64,000 nucleotides of DNA from DAOUJI01 sp965224415 (lineage in GTDB: Bacteria; Chloroflexota; Dehalococcoidia; Lucifugimonadales; JAGWBF01), in NCBI GenBank assembly GCA_965224415.1, contig CBDCZB010000005.1, forward strand, positions 496,001 through 560,000, read 5' to 3'. A program made the position numbers and the translations under genes. Within the stretch, counting starts at the first letter, position 1, and the number at the start of each line of letters is the position of its first letter. This document shows, one piece after another, positions 47,413-55,960 of this stretch. The notes under the pieces are model-generated. The model was not told the DNA's origin. It did not search any database and saw only the letters and a list, made by a program, of their open reading frames with translations.

Positions 47413-47794
47413 GACGGGAACCCTCGGACATCAATGTCTCCCTTTCGTTTTTCTGCCTTTCCTTACGTCTGACCCCGCCATCGCATCCCGTAAGGACGAT
47501 ATCGAAGCTATGAGCCTTGCGGTCAACCTTGCAGTCCATTAATAAATCATAATACAGAACTGTCATTTAAATCCTATTATACGCAATAACGAATAATACA
47601 ATTGTGCCGCATAATAATGGGAGATCTCTCAGTTGTCAACCCCGTCGCGGGTAATAGCGGTCATGATGCCGATGGCAGGCTGTTTCCCCTCCGCATTCGT
47701 GACCAATTCATGGTGGCTGGGGCGGCGCCGGACTCGACCGGCTATAGGCTAAATGGGGACAGATAGGGTTGCGTTGCTTGAAATTCTGGCACGG
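47413..47794. other. AT-rich gene-free gap between convergent genes
   Basis: No supported gene. 47535-47620 is notably AT-rich for this genome. At 47711-47742 (minus strand) a tRNA-like 3' end is visible: a GCCGG-TCGAGTC-CGGC arm followed by GCCGCCCCAGCCACCA, without the rest of a tRNA. Such remnants can mark integration scars. Both flanking genes end here, so the AT-rich part is not an obvious promoter of either. Confidence 0.45.
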
Positions 47795-48562
47795 TCACAG
47801 GGAAAGCGCCCAGGCTGCTTTTCGGAGCCGTCGGCGACGCTCCGGCGCCTCGGGCATGACGTCGTACACCAGAGCCCAGAAGTCCTTAGAGTGGTTAAGG
47901 TGGGTCAAGTGGGCCAGCTCGTGCACCACTATGTACTCGACTAACGAAGGTTCGAGTGTCATTATCCGCCAGTTGAATCGCAACGTGCCGTCGTAGGAGC
48001 AGCTTGCCCAGCGTTGACGTTGATTACGGATGAGTATCCTCGACTGCTCTCCCCGGCCAAGACGCGGCCACCAGCGGTCTACGCTAGACGCCAGCGTCTC
48101 TGCCGCCCGGGCCGTGTACCAGCCGACGACGGCCAGGCGAATCGACTCGGAGCGTTCGTCTTCGTCAAGCACGTTGGGCGTGGTGATCTGAAAGGTCCAG
48201 AGGTCTATACGTACTTCCGCCGATCCGATATCCGCGGACTGAATGACTATGGGGACGTCGCGGCCAAGGAACGGTAGGGTTTCTCCCGTGGCGAACCGCA
48301 TCGGCGCCGCCGACGTATCGGACATTTGCTTGAGAATCCATGACGCCCGCTTCAGTACGATGGCCTGCAGTTCGCTCTTGCGTATCCTCTTGGGCGCCGC
48401 GACCTTCACTCCGGAGCGGTCGACCCTGATTTGCACAGTCTTCTTGCGTCGTTGGCTGCGCCGCACCTCATACTCGATGGTCGTGTCCCCTACGCGTACG
48501 CTGTCCACCGTCGTCACTGCTCTTGTGACGGGCCTCCCTCGACGCTTCTGTTCTGAGGTCAC
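47795..48562 (-). CDS. YgjP/DUF45-type zinc metallopeptidase
   Basis: A 255-aa protein of the YgjP-like (DUF45, M48-related) family. The metal site HELAHL is followed by HSKDFW, and the preceding RWASC and FNWRIM are family hallmarks. The GTG at 48562 overlaps the vapC stop codon, so it is the third gene of a coupled operon with a VapBC toxin-antitoxin pair. YgjP homologues are also found fused or next to restriction systems; the substrate is unknown. Confidence 0.88.
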   Translation of the reverse strand: MTSEQKRRGRPVTRAVTTVDSVRVGDTTIEYEVRRSQRRKKTVQIRVDRSGVKVAAPKRIRKSELQAIVLKRASWILKQMSDTSAAPMRFATGETLPFLGRDVPIVIQSADIGSAEVRIDLWTFQITTPNVLDEDERSESIRLAVVGWYTARAAETLASSVDRWWPRLGRGEQSRILIRNQRQRWASCSYDGTLRFNWRIMTLEPSLVEYIVVHELAHLTHLNHSKDFWALVYDVMPEAPERRRRLRKAAWALSL

Positions 48563-48957
48563 TCTCTAGCGTCCAGCCTGTTCAGATTTCCCGGCCAGTC
48601 GAGAATCAGGCGGTCCGCAGTGACCAGTGTGTGGCCTTCCAGGGCGGTTGCTACGATGAGGCGGTCGGCGGGGTCGCCGTGCAAGTCAGGAAGAAGGCCG
48701 GCGCGGGCGGCTATTCTGCCGTCGATGGGAATCTCGGCTAACCCTTGTTCCTGCAGGTCTTGACGCCAGGTGGCCAAGTCTAGCCGAAAAGCAAGCCTGC
48801 CTTTCTGGATTTCCATCCCGACTTCCCAGAAGGATATGGAGGATATTGCCAAACCGCCTTGCGCGACCTCATGGACAAACCTTTCTCTAGTTTGTATTCC
48901 TAGCCTGCGGTCACCCTTCTCATGCCACAGCAGGACGTGAGTGTCGAGCAGGATCAA
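48559..48957 (-). CDS. vapC: VapC-type PIN-domain toxin
   Basis: A 132-aa PIN-domain ribonuclease. Acidic active-site residues are seen in LILLDTHVLLW (Asp5), SISFWEVGM (Glu) and GDPADRLIVATA (Asp). The TTG at 48957 overlaps the antitoxin stop (TTGA) and follows GAGGA; a longer upstream frame runs through the antitoxin gene and is not used. VapC toxins cut tRNA or rRNA. The pair is intact and coupled with the YgjP gene. Confidence 0.88.
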   Translation of the reverse strand: MILLDTHVLLWHEKGDRRLGIQTRERFVHEVAQGGLAISSISFWEVGMEIQKGRLAFRLDLATWRQDLQEQGLAEIPIDGRIAARAGLLPDLHGDPADRLIVATALEGHTLVTADRLILDWPGNLNRLDARE

Positions 48958-49235
48958 AGAAGGTCCTCTTCGTTGCCTGCAGGTTTTTCGAACCACTCTG
49001 CAGGCATGGGGGAGACGATGTCGCCGTGAATCTGGATCATGTCACGATAACGTCCAAATAGGACTTTGGGCTTCTTCCTGTAGGGGGCCAGCTTCGACAC
49101 AGGTTGGCCGTTCTTGGTGATGATGATTTCCTCGCCGGTTTCCGCGACCTCGTCCATCAGTTTCAGACACTTCGCTTTGAACTCCGACGCCTTGATGGTC
49201 CTGGGGCCTGATATTTTCCCTTCGTCCGTTGTCAT
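48954..49235 (-). CDS. Phd/YefM-type antitoxin (VapB role)
   Basis: A 93-aa antitoxin. IKASEFKAKCLKLMDEVAETGEEIIITKNGQPVSKLAPY is the standard Phd/YefM N-terminal DNA-binding fold, and the C-terminal tail (SPMPAEWFEKPAG) would wrap the toxin. It overlaps the toxin gene by a TTGA junction and leads the operon. It probably represses its own promoter. Confidence 0.9.
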   Translation of the reverse strand: MTTDEGKISGPRTIKASEFKAKCLKLMDEVAETGEEIIITKNGQPVSKLAPYRKKPKVLFGRYRDMIQIHGDIVSPMPAEWFEKPAGNEEDLL

Positions 49236-49340
49236 GCCGAGGCTCCTTATGAGGGTGCGTGACTACATTATAGCATGGTCATGATTATGGTCACATTGGT
49301 GCGGTCTTGCCGGAGTCTTGGTCTTGTAATCGCATGATAC

Positions 49341-49379
49341 AAAAGAGAGGCCCGGACCGCTTAGCTGGTCCGGGCCTCT
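49341..49379 (-). terminator. Terminator of the collagen-like gene
   Basis: GAGGCCCGGACC (49347-49358) and GGTCCGGGCCTC (49367-49378) form a 12-bp stem with an 8-base loop. On the minus strand it is followed by TCTTTTGT. It lies about 35 bases after the stop of the collagen-like gene. Confidence 0.88.
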
Positions 49380-49411
49380 TCGCCTTCCGGGTTAGATCCT
49401 GTTAGTGCGCT

Positions 49412-50500
49412 TTAGCCTGCTACGTTGGCGCACACTGCGTAGACGGTGAGTGTCCAAGCTCCGTCGTTGGCTCCGACCTCAATGGCCCTGGCCGTCCAGC
49501 CTGCCGGGACCTCTCCCGCCAGACCTGTCGGGCGGGTCTCCACTATCGCTACGACGCCGCCTGTCTGACCGAACACCGACGCTCCACCTGAGATGGCTGC
49601 AGCGCTCATGTCTGGGCCGGCAAAGTCGCACACTGCATCGGCCGACTTGCTGTCGCTGTCCGCTTCAGTTGTCGTTGTCACTATAACGAGGTTGGATATC
49701 CCTGGCGGTCCCTGTTCTCCTTGAGGACCGAAGGGTCCCTGGTCTCCCTTTTCACCTTGAGAGCCGCGAGGTCCCTGGGCGCCTTGCGGTCCCTGTTCTC
49801 CCACTGGTCCTATTGGGCCAACTTCTCCCTTGGGTCCCTGCTCACCCTGGGGTCCCGGGAGTCCTTGCTCACCTTGTTGTCCCTGTGGTCCTGGAGGGCC
49901 CTGAACGCCCTGCGCTCCCGTAGGACCTGCGTCTCCCTGGTTCCCCGGTTGACCCTGAGGTCCCTGGGGACCTACCGGTCCCTGTATGCCCTGAGGTCCT
50001 GGCGGACCGCCTGGGGTTCCGGGGTTCCCTTGGGGACCCTGTGAACCTTCGGGACCCTGGTCACCCTTGTCTCCCTTATTACCCTTGTCTCCCTGTTCAC
50101 CTTGGTCGCCCATGGGGCCTTGAGGACCACCCGGGTCACCCTGTGGCCCTTGAGGACCGGTGTCACCCTGGTTTCCTGTGTCGCCCTTCGCGCCCTGTGC
50201 ACCTTCAGCCCCGGTGTCCCCTTTGGCTCCCTGTGGACCAGCGGCGCCCTGGGGCCCGGTGTCTCCCTTAGCTCCTTGTGGACCTACGTCACCCTGAGGT
50301 CCTGTGGCGCCCTGAGCCCCCGGAACTCCCTGAGCCCCCGGAGCCCCCTGGGAACCTGCAGGTCCCTGCAAGCCTTGGTCTCCCATACAAGCCGACGCCA
50401 CAAGCGCCACCATGGCCACAAGGCCAATAATTCCCAGCAATCTCCAAACAGCTCCCGTTGGCATCCAGTTGAATCTTGCCAATGCAGAAAATGCTCTCAT
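49412..50500 (-). CDS. Collagen-like repeat lipoprotein
   Basis: A 362-aa exported protein. A signal peptide ends in lipobox VASAC (Cys38). Residues about 40-270 are almost uninterrupted Gly-X-Y triplets (GPQGA, GDTGP, GEQGP types) that should form a collagen triple helix. The C-terminal 90 residues form a small globular domain with two cysteines and a TLTVYAVC end, possibly a trimerisation or adhesion head. The ATG at 50500 has a GGAAGGAG site. It is likely a surface stalk or adhesin, inferred from architecture. Confidence 0.9.
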   Translation of the reverse strand: MRAFSALARFNWMPTGAVWRLLGIIGLVAMVALVASACMGDQGLQGPAGSQGAPGAQGVPGAQGATGPQGDVGPQGAKGDTGPQGAAGPQGAKGDTGAEGAQGAKGDTGNQGDTGPQGPQGDPGGPQGPMGDQGEQGDKGNKGDKGDQGPEGSQGPQGNPGTPGGPPGPQGIQGPVGPQGPQGQPGNQGDAGPTGAQGVQGPPGPQGQQGEQGLPGPQGEQGPKGEVGPIGPVGEQGPQGAQGPRGSQGEKGDQGPFGPQGEQGPPGISNLVIVTTTTEADSDSKSADAVCDFAGPDMSAAAISGGASVFGQTGGVVAIVETRPTGLAGEVPAGWTARAIEVGANDGAWTLTVYAVCANVAG

Positions 50501-50530
50501 TTTCACATCTCCTTCCACGTCCCACGACAA

Positions 50531-50881
50531 AATACTATGTCTGACTTACAGCGTCAAGGGAGAAATGGGGGGAAATAGGAAAATGGAGAGAAAATTGACC
50601 GATTTTGGGGCCTTTTTCAGGCAGAACCCAGAGACGAGGCCCCGTGACTGGGTTCTGCATTGTATCTGCCCGCAACCGCGCGGGCGGGCCAATGGTCATG
50701 TATGGAGGTGAGCCGGGCGTCAGCTAAAGACTCGTGGAACCCATCTTGACGGTGGGAAAGACGGCGCCAGTGGGAAAGACGGCGCCCAGCGGACAACGTT
50801 TGTTGATAGACCCGTGCGCGCCATGTAAAATAGCTTCTGCACACAAGTCTACAACCCCGTGCAGCGGAAGGACATCGATCC
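50531..50881. other. Gap with a short tandem repeat
   Basis: No gene. An 18-bp unit, GTGGGAAAGACGGCGCC plus one base, occurs twice in tandem at 50752-50787. The promoter of the diiron operon follows at 50803. Confidence 0.6.
50803..50831 (+). promoter_or_regulatory. Promoter of the diiron-protein operon
   Basis: TTGATA (50803-50808) and TAAAAT (50826-50831) are 17 bases apart, about 50 bases before the ATG at 50882. This is a good sigma70-type match. Confidence 0.75.
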
Positions 50882-51982
50882 ATGACCTCTATCCTTGAAC
50901 AACGGAACGCTGAGCGACAGGCCAAGGAGAACGGGTACAGCCTTTCGTGGCTGGAGCAACTCCGCAGCCGCCGCACGGAGAACGAAGCGGTTCTGGACTC
51001 GCCCGTAGACATCGCCCAACTAACTAAGGAAGTGATCCCGGATGAGCTAGACGTTTCCCCGAACCTCACCGGCCGGCCTCGCGGCTCCATCGCCAGGCCT
51101 GGAATAGCCCAGGTCGGCGCGTACAACTTCCGTACCAAGAGTGAAGTCTGGGCCTACAACCTGACCAAGCTCTACGAGGAGGCGGTGACCCGCCAGTGGA
51201 GCTCGGCCACGGACATTCCGTGGGAGTCCATGAGTCCTCTGCCAGACGACATCGAGGCCGCCGAATGCCAGCTGTCCACCTTCTTTGCTGAGGTGGAATT
51301 TCAGGCCACGGACATCCCGGGCCGCTTCATATCCCTTATGTCGCCCGACTATTTCGAAGTGCGCATGTTCTTGCTGACCCAGGTCATGGACGAGTCGCGC
51401 CACTTGGATGTATTCCGGAAACGGGCCCTCGCCAACGGAGGAGGGCTGATGCGCAGGACCGACAACGTCACAGGGGTCGTGGGTGGCACCAACGACAATG
51501 CCAGGGAGTTCACCGAGCTTTCCTCCAGGCTCCACGTGGTCGGAGAAGGCAACGTCCTGACCATGTTCCGCATGGGAGAGCTCATGGCCTACAACGAGGC
51601 CGAGAAGGCCATATACCGGCGGGTCGCCCAGGATGAAGCCCGCCATGTCGCCTTTGGCGTCCTCCACCTGCGTTACCTGAATGAGGTGTCGCCTGAGCGG
51701 AGGGAAGAGGTCCACTCCTACCTGGACGAGTCGGAAGAAAGAGCGGCCACGGGCGCCGGAGGAGACAACCCGGCCGCCGTAAGCGTCCTGCCCGCCGAAA
51801 CTCTCTCAGTCCTTCTGGGCGGCGGCAAGGACAAGTACGACGAAGGCCAGAATATACTGATGGCCGTAAGACAGAAGCAAGTCAAAGAATACTTCCAGAG
51901 ACTCAAGTCCAGCGGATTTGACGACCGGATAGAGAGCGGCAGGGTCAATCCCGCGCTCATGGCAGCGTATAAGGCCCTCTGA
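50882..51982 (+). CDS. Ferritin-like diiron protein (R2/oxygenase-like), active form
   Basis: A 366-aa helical protein of the ferritin-like superfamily. Two ExxH motifs, Glu171-His174 in DESRHLDVF and Glu252-His255 in DEARHVAFG, together with acidic residues on neighbouring helices (around 137 and 241), make a complete diiron site. Its size resembles R2-like and AurF-like oxygenases. It is followed by a paralogue lacking the matching glutamates. FmdB and SCP2-like genes follow in the same operon. Reaction unknown; an oxygenase or oxidase is the best guess. Confidence 0.82.
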   Translation: MTSILEQRNAERQAKENGYSLSWLEQLRSRRTENEAVLDSPVDIAQLTKEVIPDELDVSPNLTGRPRGSIARPGIAQVGAYNFRTKSEVWAYNLTKLYEEAVTRQWSSATDIPWESMSPLPDDIEAAECQLSTFFAEVEFQATDIPGRFISLMSPDYFEVRMFLLTQVMDESRHLDVFRKRALANGGGLMRRTDNVTGVVGGTNDNAREFTELSSRLHVVGEGNVLTMFRMGELMAYNEAEKAIYRRVAQDEARHVAFGVLHLRYLNEVSPERREEVHSYLDESEERAATGAGGDNPAAVSVLPAETLSVLLGGGKDKYDEGQNILMAVRQKQVKEYFQRLKSSGFDDRIESGRVNPALMAAYKAL

Positions 51983-52058
51983 CGGGCCCTCAAGGCTTCC
52001 AGTCCATATAATTCCTGACGCCCCGACCCCCACCGTCTGCAACTACGGAGATGCGCTT

Positions 52059-53177
52059 TTGGAATCCACTCGCGACGACATCGAAGCCGACGACCGCCAG
52101 GTAGAAGAAGAACCCACAGCCCAAGTCGCGCCCTTAGCCGCAGATAGAAAGCCGCTGGACTGGATGAATGCCACCCTACAATGGGGGACCAAGGCGGAAG
52201 TCGGCCCCCGCGGTCTGACCCTTGAAGGGATAAACGTAGGAATCTACGGGGAAATCCCCGAAGAGAGCCTGGAGATGACCCGCATGCCCCGGGGAGCTTA
52301 CCCCGTCGAGGGCGTTCCCAGAGTGGACGTGTTCTCAGTCAACCGGCGCTCCGAGTTGTGGGCGGACAACGCCGCGGCCTTGTATGAAGAGGCCATCCAG
52401 AGGCGGTGGGCAGGACTGACGGACATTCCCTGGGACAGTCTGGCTCCTCTGTCCGACGACGTCGAGCTGGCTATGTGCCAGCTGTGCACGGAACTGAGCC
52501 AACAGGCGTCGATCGAGGCGGAGGTGCTGGGCCAGTGGCTGCATCGGATGAACTATGCTTACCATGAGGTCAAGAGCTTCCTGGCCACGGAAGCCTATGA
52601 CTCGGCCCGCCACTTCGAGGTCTTCAGGCTGCGGGCCCTGGCGAGGAACGGGGGCCTTGGACTGGAGAGCCCGGGCTACATTAACCGCCGCCTTCTGGAG
52701 AGCCGTGCAGGCTGGCCGGAGACCGCCCTGTATCTGTACTTAATGCGGGGAACGCTTACTCTGCTGATATACAGGTACGGAGAGGCCTACGCCCACGACC
52801 CAGCGGAAAAGCTGTTTTTCAGGCTGTGCATCCAAGACAAAGCCAGGCACATGGCCTACGGGACGGCATTTCTCAAGCAGTCCATAGCGGAGAAGGGTTC
52901 GTCCTTTGCTCTTAGCCTGCTCCGGCTGATGAGCGGCGTTGAGCGCGACATCGCCAGGGAAATGGATGACCCCGTCCTCTGGGAGGCGCTGGCCATCATA
53001 TTCGGCGGCGGCGTAGACGAGATGGACGCTGGAATGACCGAGGTCAGGCGGCTCCAACGGCGGTACATCCGAGAGTACGTGGCGCGCCAGAAGCACGTCG
53101 GCATACCCAAGACGGAAGACGACCTTCACCCGGACTTGGCGGCGTACTTGGACCTTCCAGCGTCAGGCGGCCTTTAG
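52059..53177 (+). CDS. Ferritin-like paralogue with degenerate metal site
   Basis: A 372-aa paralogue of the preceding gene; NAAALYEEAIQRRWAGLTDIPW aligns with NLTKLYEEAVTRQWSSATDIPW. At the two metal motifs the glutamates are replaced: Ser182-xx-His185 (DSARHFEVF) and Lys261-xx-His264 (DKARHMAYG). It therefore probably cannot build the same diiron centre and may be a structural partner of the active paralogue, as in some asymmetric R2-like systems. TTG at 52059 with a CGGAG site is the start; an ATG just upstream is in another frame. Confidence 0.82.
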   Translation: MESTRDDIEADDRQVEEEPTAQVAPLAADRKPLDWMNATLQWGTKAEVGPRGLTLEGINVGIYGEIPEESLEMTRMPRGAYPVEGVPRVDVFSVNRRSELWADNAAALYEEAIQRRWAGLTDIPWDSLAPLSDDVELAMCQLCTELSQQASIEAEVLGQWLHRMNYAYHEVKSFLATEAYDSARHFEVFRLRALARNGGLGLESPGYINRRLLESRAGWPETALYLYLMRGTLTLLIYRYGEAYAHDPAEKLFFRLCIQDKARHMAYGTAFLKQSIAEKGSSFALSLLRLMSGVERDIAREMDDPVLWEALAIIFGGGVDEMDAGMTEVRRLQRRYIREYVARQKHVGIPKTEDDLHPDLAAYLDLPASGGL

Positions 53178-53180
53178 CCC

Positions 53181-53489
53181 ATGCCCATGTACGAATACCG
53201 CTGCCGAGCGTGTGAAGGCGCCACCAGCGCCTATCTTCGAAGCTACAACTCCCCTCAGCCTACCTCTTGCCGTCATTGTGGCAGCGGGGATATAACCCGT
53301 GTCATGTCCACCTTCGCCTACCACAAGTCCGAGGCTGACAAGATGGCCCAGTTGGACCCCAAGTACGGTAAGATGGTCGACGACGCGATGTCCAAGGCTC
53401 CGCCGGACAGCGCTCCCGAACACTACCTGAACAAGATGGCCCCCTTTAGCGCAGCTAAAGAGACGGGTGATCCCTATTTCAAGGAGTAG
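53181..53489 (+). CDS. FmdB-type zinc ribbon protein
   Basis: A 102-aa protein. MPMYEYRCRACEG then SCRHCGSGDITRV is the FmdB zinc ribbon with two CxxC pairs. The C-terminal half is hydrophilic and specific to this protein. It begins four bases after the stop of the second diiron paralogue, so it is in that operon. FmdB-like proteins are often small regulatory or assembly factors; a role in metal handling for the diiron pair is possible but unproven. Confidence 0.88.
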   Translation: MPMYEYRCRACEGATSAYLRSYNSPQPTSCRHCGSGDITRVMSTFAYHKSEADKMAQLDPKYGKMVDDAMSKAPPDSAPEHYLNKMAPFSAAKETGDPYFKE

Positions 53490-53493
53490 CTAA

Positions 53494-53946
53494 GTGACTT
53501 CAGCGGCCCCCGAACGGCTTACATTCCCATCGGTCCAATGGTTCGAGGCCCTTCGCGGTCTCGTCAACCCGGACCCCGAGTTCCGCCGAATTGGCACTGT
53601 CGACGCTGTCATGGGCGTCAAGGTAGGCTCCCACAATTTCGTCCTCACCTTCGAGGCATTCCAATGCGCCGGCGTGGAGGAGATTGCCTCGGGAGAGCTT
53701 CCTGATGTGGACTTCTACCTGGAAATGGCGGAGTCAGACTGGCGGGATATGTTGGAGAACATCAAGGAGCATGGTGAGGCGGATCGGAGCCACACGCTTA
53801 ACACGTTGGACCTGATGAGCCCCGACGGAATCGCCAAGAACGACGAGGGCGACCAGCTGCGGCTCGACCTGTTCTTCAGACTCAACCACAGCTTCCAATA
53901 CTTCTTCAACGCCTCGGCTAAGCTGGAAACTCTCTTCAACTCTTGA
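53494..53946 (+). CDS. SCP2-like sterol/lipid-binding-fold protein
   Basis: A 150-aa protein with the general pattern of the SCP2 sterol carrier fold: an N-terminal helix, FVLTFEAFQCAGVEE, then DFYLEMAESDWRDMLENI, where bacterial SCP2-like domains have their lipid-contacting strand and helix. The GTG start follows AAGGAG at the end of the FmdB gene. As last gene of the diiron operon it suggests that the substrate of the pair is hydrophobic. The family assignment is moderate. Confidence 0.6.
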   Translation: MTSAAPERLTFPSVQWFEALRGLVNPDPEFRRIGTVDAVMGVKVGSHNFVLTFEAFQCAGVEEIASGELPDVDFYLEMAESDWRDMLENIKEHGEADRSHTLNTLDLMSPDGIAKNDEGDQLRLDLFFRLNHSFQYFFNASAKLETLFNS

Positions 53947-53964
53947 CCACGACGGTCGAGCGCT

Positions 53965-54879
53965 CTAGGTCTGGCCACGCAGCTTGGGGTCCCACGTGTC
54001 CCGCACGGAGTCTCCCAGGAAGTTGAAGGCCAGCACAACGATGAATATCATCAGCCCCGGGAAGGCGACCAGCGGCCAGTGGGGTCTAAGCAGGCCCGCC
54101 ACGGCCCCACCCAGCATGTTCCCCCATGTGGGCGTGGGTGGAGGTATGCTCAGTCCCAGGAATCCCAGTGACGCCTCCACAATTATCACCACGCCAAGTT
54201 GGGTGGTGGCCAGCACCAGGAAGGGAGCCAAACACTGGGGCGCTATGTGGAAGGTCATTATGCGCAGACCGGACGCTCCTACGGCTCTGGCGGCGTCCAC
54301 GTAGGACGATTCTTTGACCGATACCACCACCGATCGGATGACTCGAGTCGCGAAGGGCAAACGGGTCACAGCAATCGCAATGGTCACCGTCCACACGCCC
54401 GCTCCAAATCCCACCAGGAACACCATAGCCAGAATCAACGCGGGGAACCCCATAAATACCTCAAGGACCCTCTGGCTCGCTGTGTCGAAACCTCCCCCAA
54501 TGTAGCCACTGACGATTCCCCAAAGGGCTCCTGTGACAGTCCCCAAAAGCACGGCTACCACCGCAACCTGCAGAGATACACGCCCTCCGTATATCACACG
54601 GCTGAGAATATCTCTTCCTAGCAGGTCGGTCCCCATGGGGTGGGATATGGACGACGCTTGCTTCCGGTCAGCGGGATTGGTCTCCGTGGGGTCGTAAGGC
54701 GCCACTAAGGGCGCCGCCACCGTAACGAAAACCAAGGCAGCAATCGCCACGCCGCTGACGAATCCCAACGGATGCTTGCGGGCAAAAGACCCGGTACGGC
54801 GCACCAACCGCGAGAGAATCGCCGTAGCGTCCCTGGCAGACTCTCCGATGGCGGTCAATTGGACTTCGTCTCGGGCCAT
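53965..54879 (-). CDS. Dipeptide/oligopeptide-type ABC permease (DppC-like), second system
   Basis: A 304-aa OppC/DppC-type permease: N-terminal FARKHPLGFVSGVAIAALV, about six membrane segments, and an EAA loop SYVDAARAVGASGLRIMTFHIAPQ. It follows the DppB-like gene by nine bases. As in the first system, ATPase genes are missing from the cluster. Its stop lies 18 bases from the convergent SCP2-like gene. Confidence 0.92.
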   Translation of the reverse strand: MARDEVQLTAIGESARDATAILSRLVRRTGSFARKHPLGFVSGVAIAALVFVTVAAPLVAPYDPTETNPADRKQASSISHPMGTDLLGRDILSRVIYGGRVSLQVAVVAVLLGTVTGALWGIVSGYIGGGFDTASQRVLEVFMGFPALILAMVFLVGFGAGVWTVTIAIAVTRLPFATRVIRSVVVSVKESSYVDAARAVGASGLRIMTFHIAPQCLAPFLVLATTQLGVVIIVEASLGFLGLSIPPPTPTWGNMLGGAVAGLLRPHWPLVAFPGLMIFIVVLAFNFLGDSVRDTWDPKLRGQT

Positions 54880-54888
54880 GTAAATCGT

Positions 54889-55842
54889 TTATGAGTAACG
54901 GATCTTCGGGTCCAGAAATGCATAGCTAAGGTCGGTGACTAAGTTGATGACCACGAAGGCGGCCGCATACAGCAGCACCAGGTTTTGAATCACTATGTAG
55001 TCCAACTCGGTGATGGCGTCGATCATTGCCCGTCCTAGTCCAGGGACGTTGAAGGCTTGCTCAACCACCACGGTGCCGCCCAACAGGAACCCGAAGAGCA
55101 CTCCCGAAAGGGTGATGACTGGAAGCAGGGCGTTCCTGAGGGCATGACGCAATACGACAATGGTTTCCGCCAGCCCCTTGGCGCGGGCGGTGCGTATGTA
55201 GTCCTCCCGGATAACTTCCAGCAGAGTGGACCGGGTCATCCTGGCGATGTGGGCGGACACCGCTAATCCCAGCACCACCGACGGCCCCCATACTATCTCG
55301 AGGTTCTTCTTCGGGTCGTCCCAAAGGTCTATTGTGCCCAAGGGCGGGCCGTAGCCGAACTTCAACACCAGCAGCAGTGCGATGAGCGACGCCAGCCAGA
55401 AGCTGGGTATGGCTAGAAACGTCACCGTGAACATCCTAGCGGCATAGTCCAGCAATGAGTTCTGCTTGAGGGCCGAGAGTATGCCCACCGGGACTCCGAC
55501 GAGCCAGGAGACCAGAATGGCCAGCACGGCGATCTCCAGTGTCAGGGGGCCCCGCCGCTTGATGAGGTCGGAGACCTTGTCGTTTCTCCAGAAGGACGTG
55601 CCCAGTTCCCCCCTTCCGATGTCCTTGAGCCAGTTCCCGTATTGGATGATCCAGGGGTCGCTAAGCCCCAGCTCCGCCTCAATCCGCTCCCGGTCCGCAT
55701 CCCGGACAGTGACCACCTGGGTGCCGTACATCACTGTTAGAGGGTCGCCGGGCAGCACACGCATGGCAAGGAAGATGAGCATAGATACGCCAAGGAGGGT
55801 CGGCACGGCGTATATAAGCCTTCTGATGATGTATGAAGTCAT
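54889..55842 (-). CDS. Dipeptide/oligopeptide-type ABC permease (DppB-like), second system
   Basis: A 317-aa DppB/OppB-type permease starting MTSYIIRRLIYAVPTLLGVS, with FLAMRVLPGDPLTVMYG and the EAA loop DYIRTARAKGLAETIVVLRHALRNA. It lies 118 bases after the binding-protein gene on the same strand, so all three form one operon, unlike the divergent layout of the first system. Confidence 0.92.
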   Translation of the reverse strand: MTSYIIRRLIYAVPTLLGVSMLIFLAMRVLPGDPLTVMYGTQVVTVRDADRERIEAELGLSDPWIIQYGNWLKDIGRGELGTSFWRNDKVSDLIKRRGPLTLEIAVLAILVSWLVGVPVGILSALKQNSLLDYAARMFTVTFLAIPSFWLASLIALLLVLKFGYGPPLGTIDLWDDPKKNLEIVWGPSVVLGLAVSAHIARMTRSTLLEVIREDYIRTARAKGLAETIVVLRHALRNALLPVITLSGVLFGFLLGGTVVVEQAFNVPGLGRAMIDAITELDYIVIQNLVLLYAAAFVVINLVTDLSYAFLDPKIRYS

Positions 55843-55960
55843 TGGTCTCGCATCCCGTACTGGGAGCGAATTGTAACACCTCCCCTGTCGAATCGGGCGT
55901 CCTTGCCCGGACAGGGGAGATGTCGTCTGCCGCTATGGGGAATATTAGGGAGGGTTGGGT

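Noticed and set aside
47060..47566. A 168-codon frame antisense to the MarR gene
   Set aside because: It has no family similarity and overlaps a clear gene.
49720..50400. A CRISPR-like or minisatellite array
   Set aside because: The periodicity is that of Gly-X-Y codons in the collagen-like gene; there are no uniform repeats with unique spacers.
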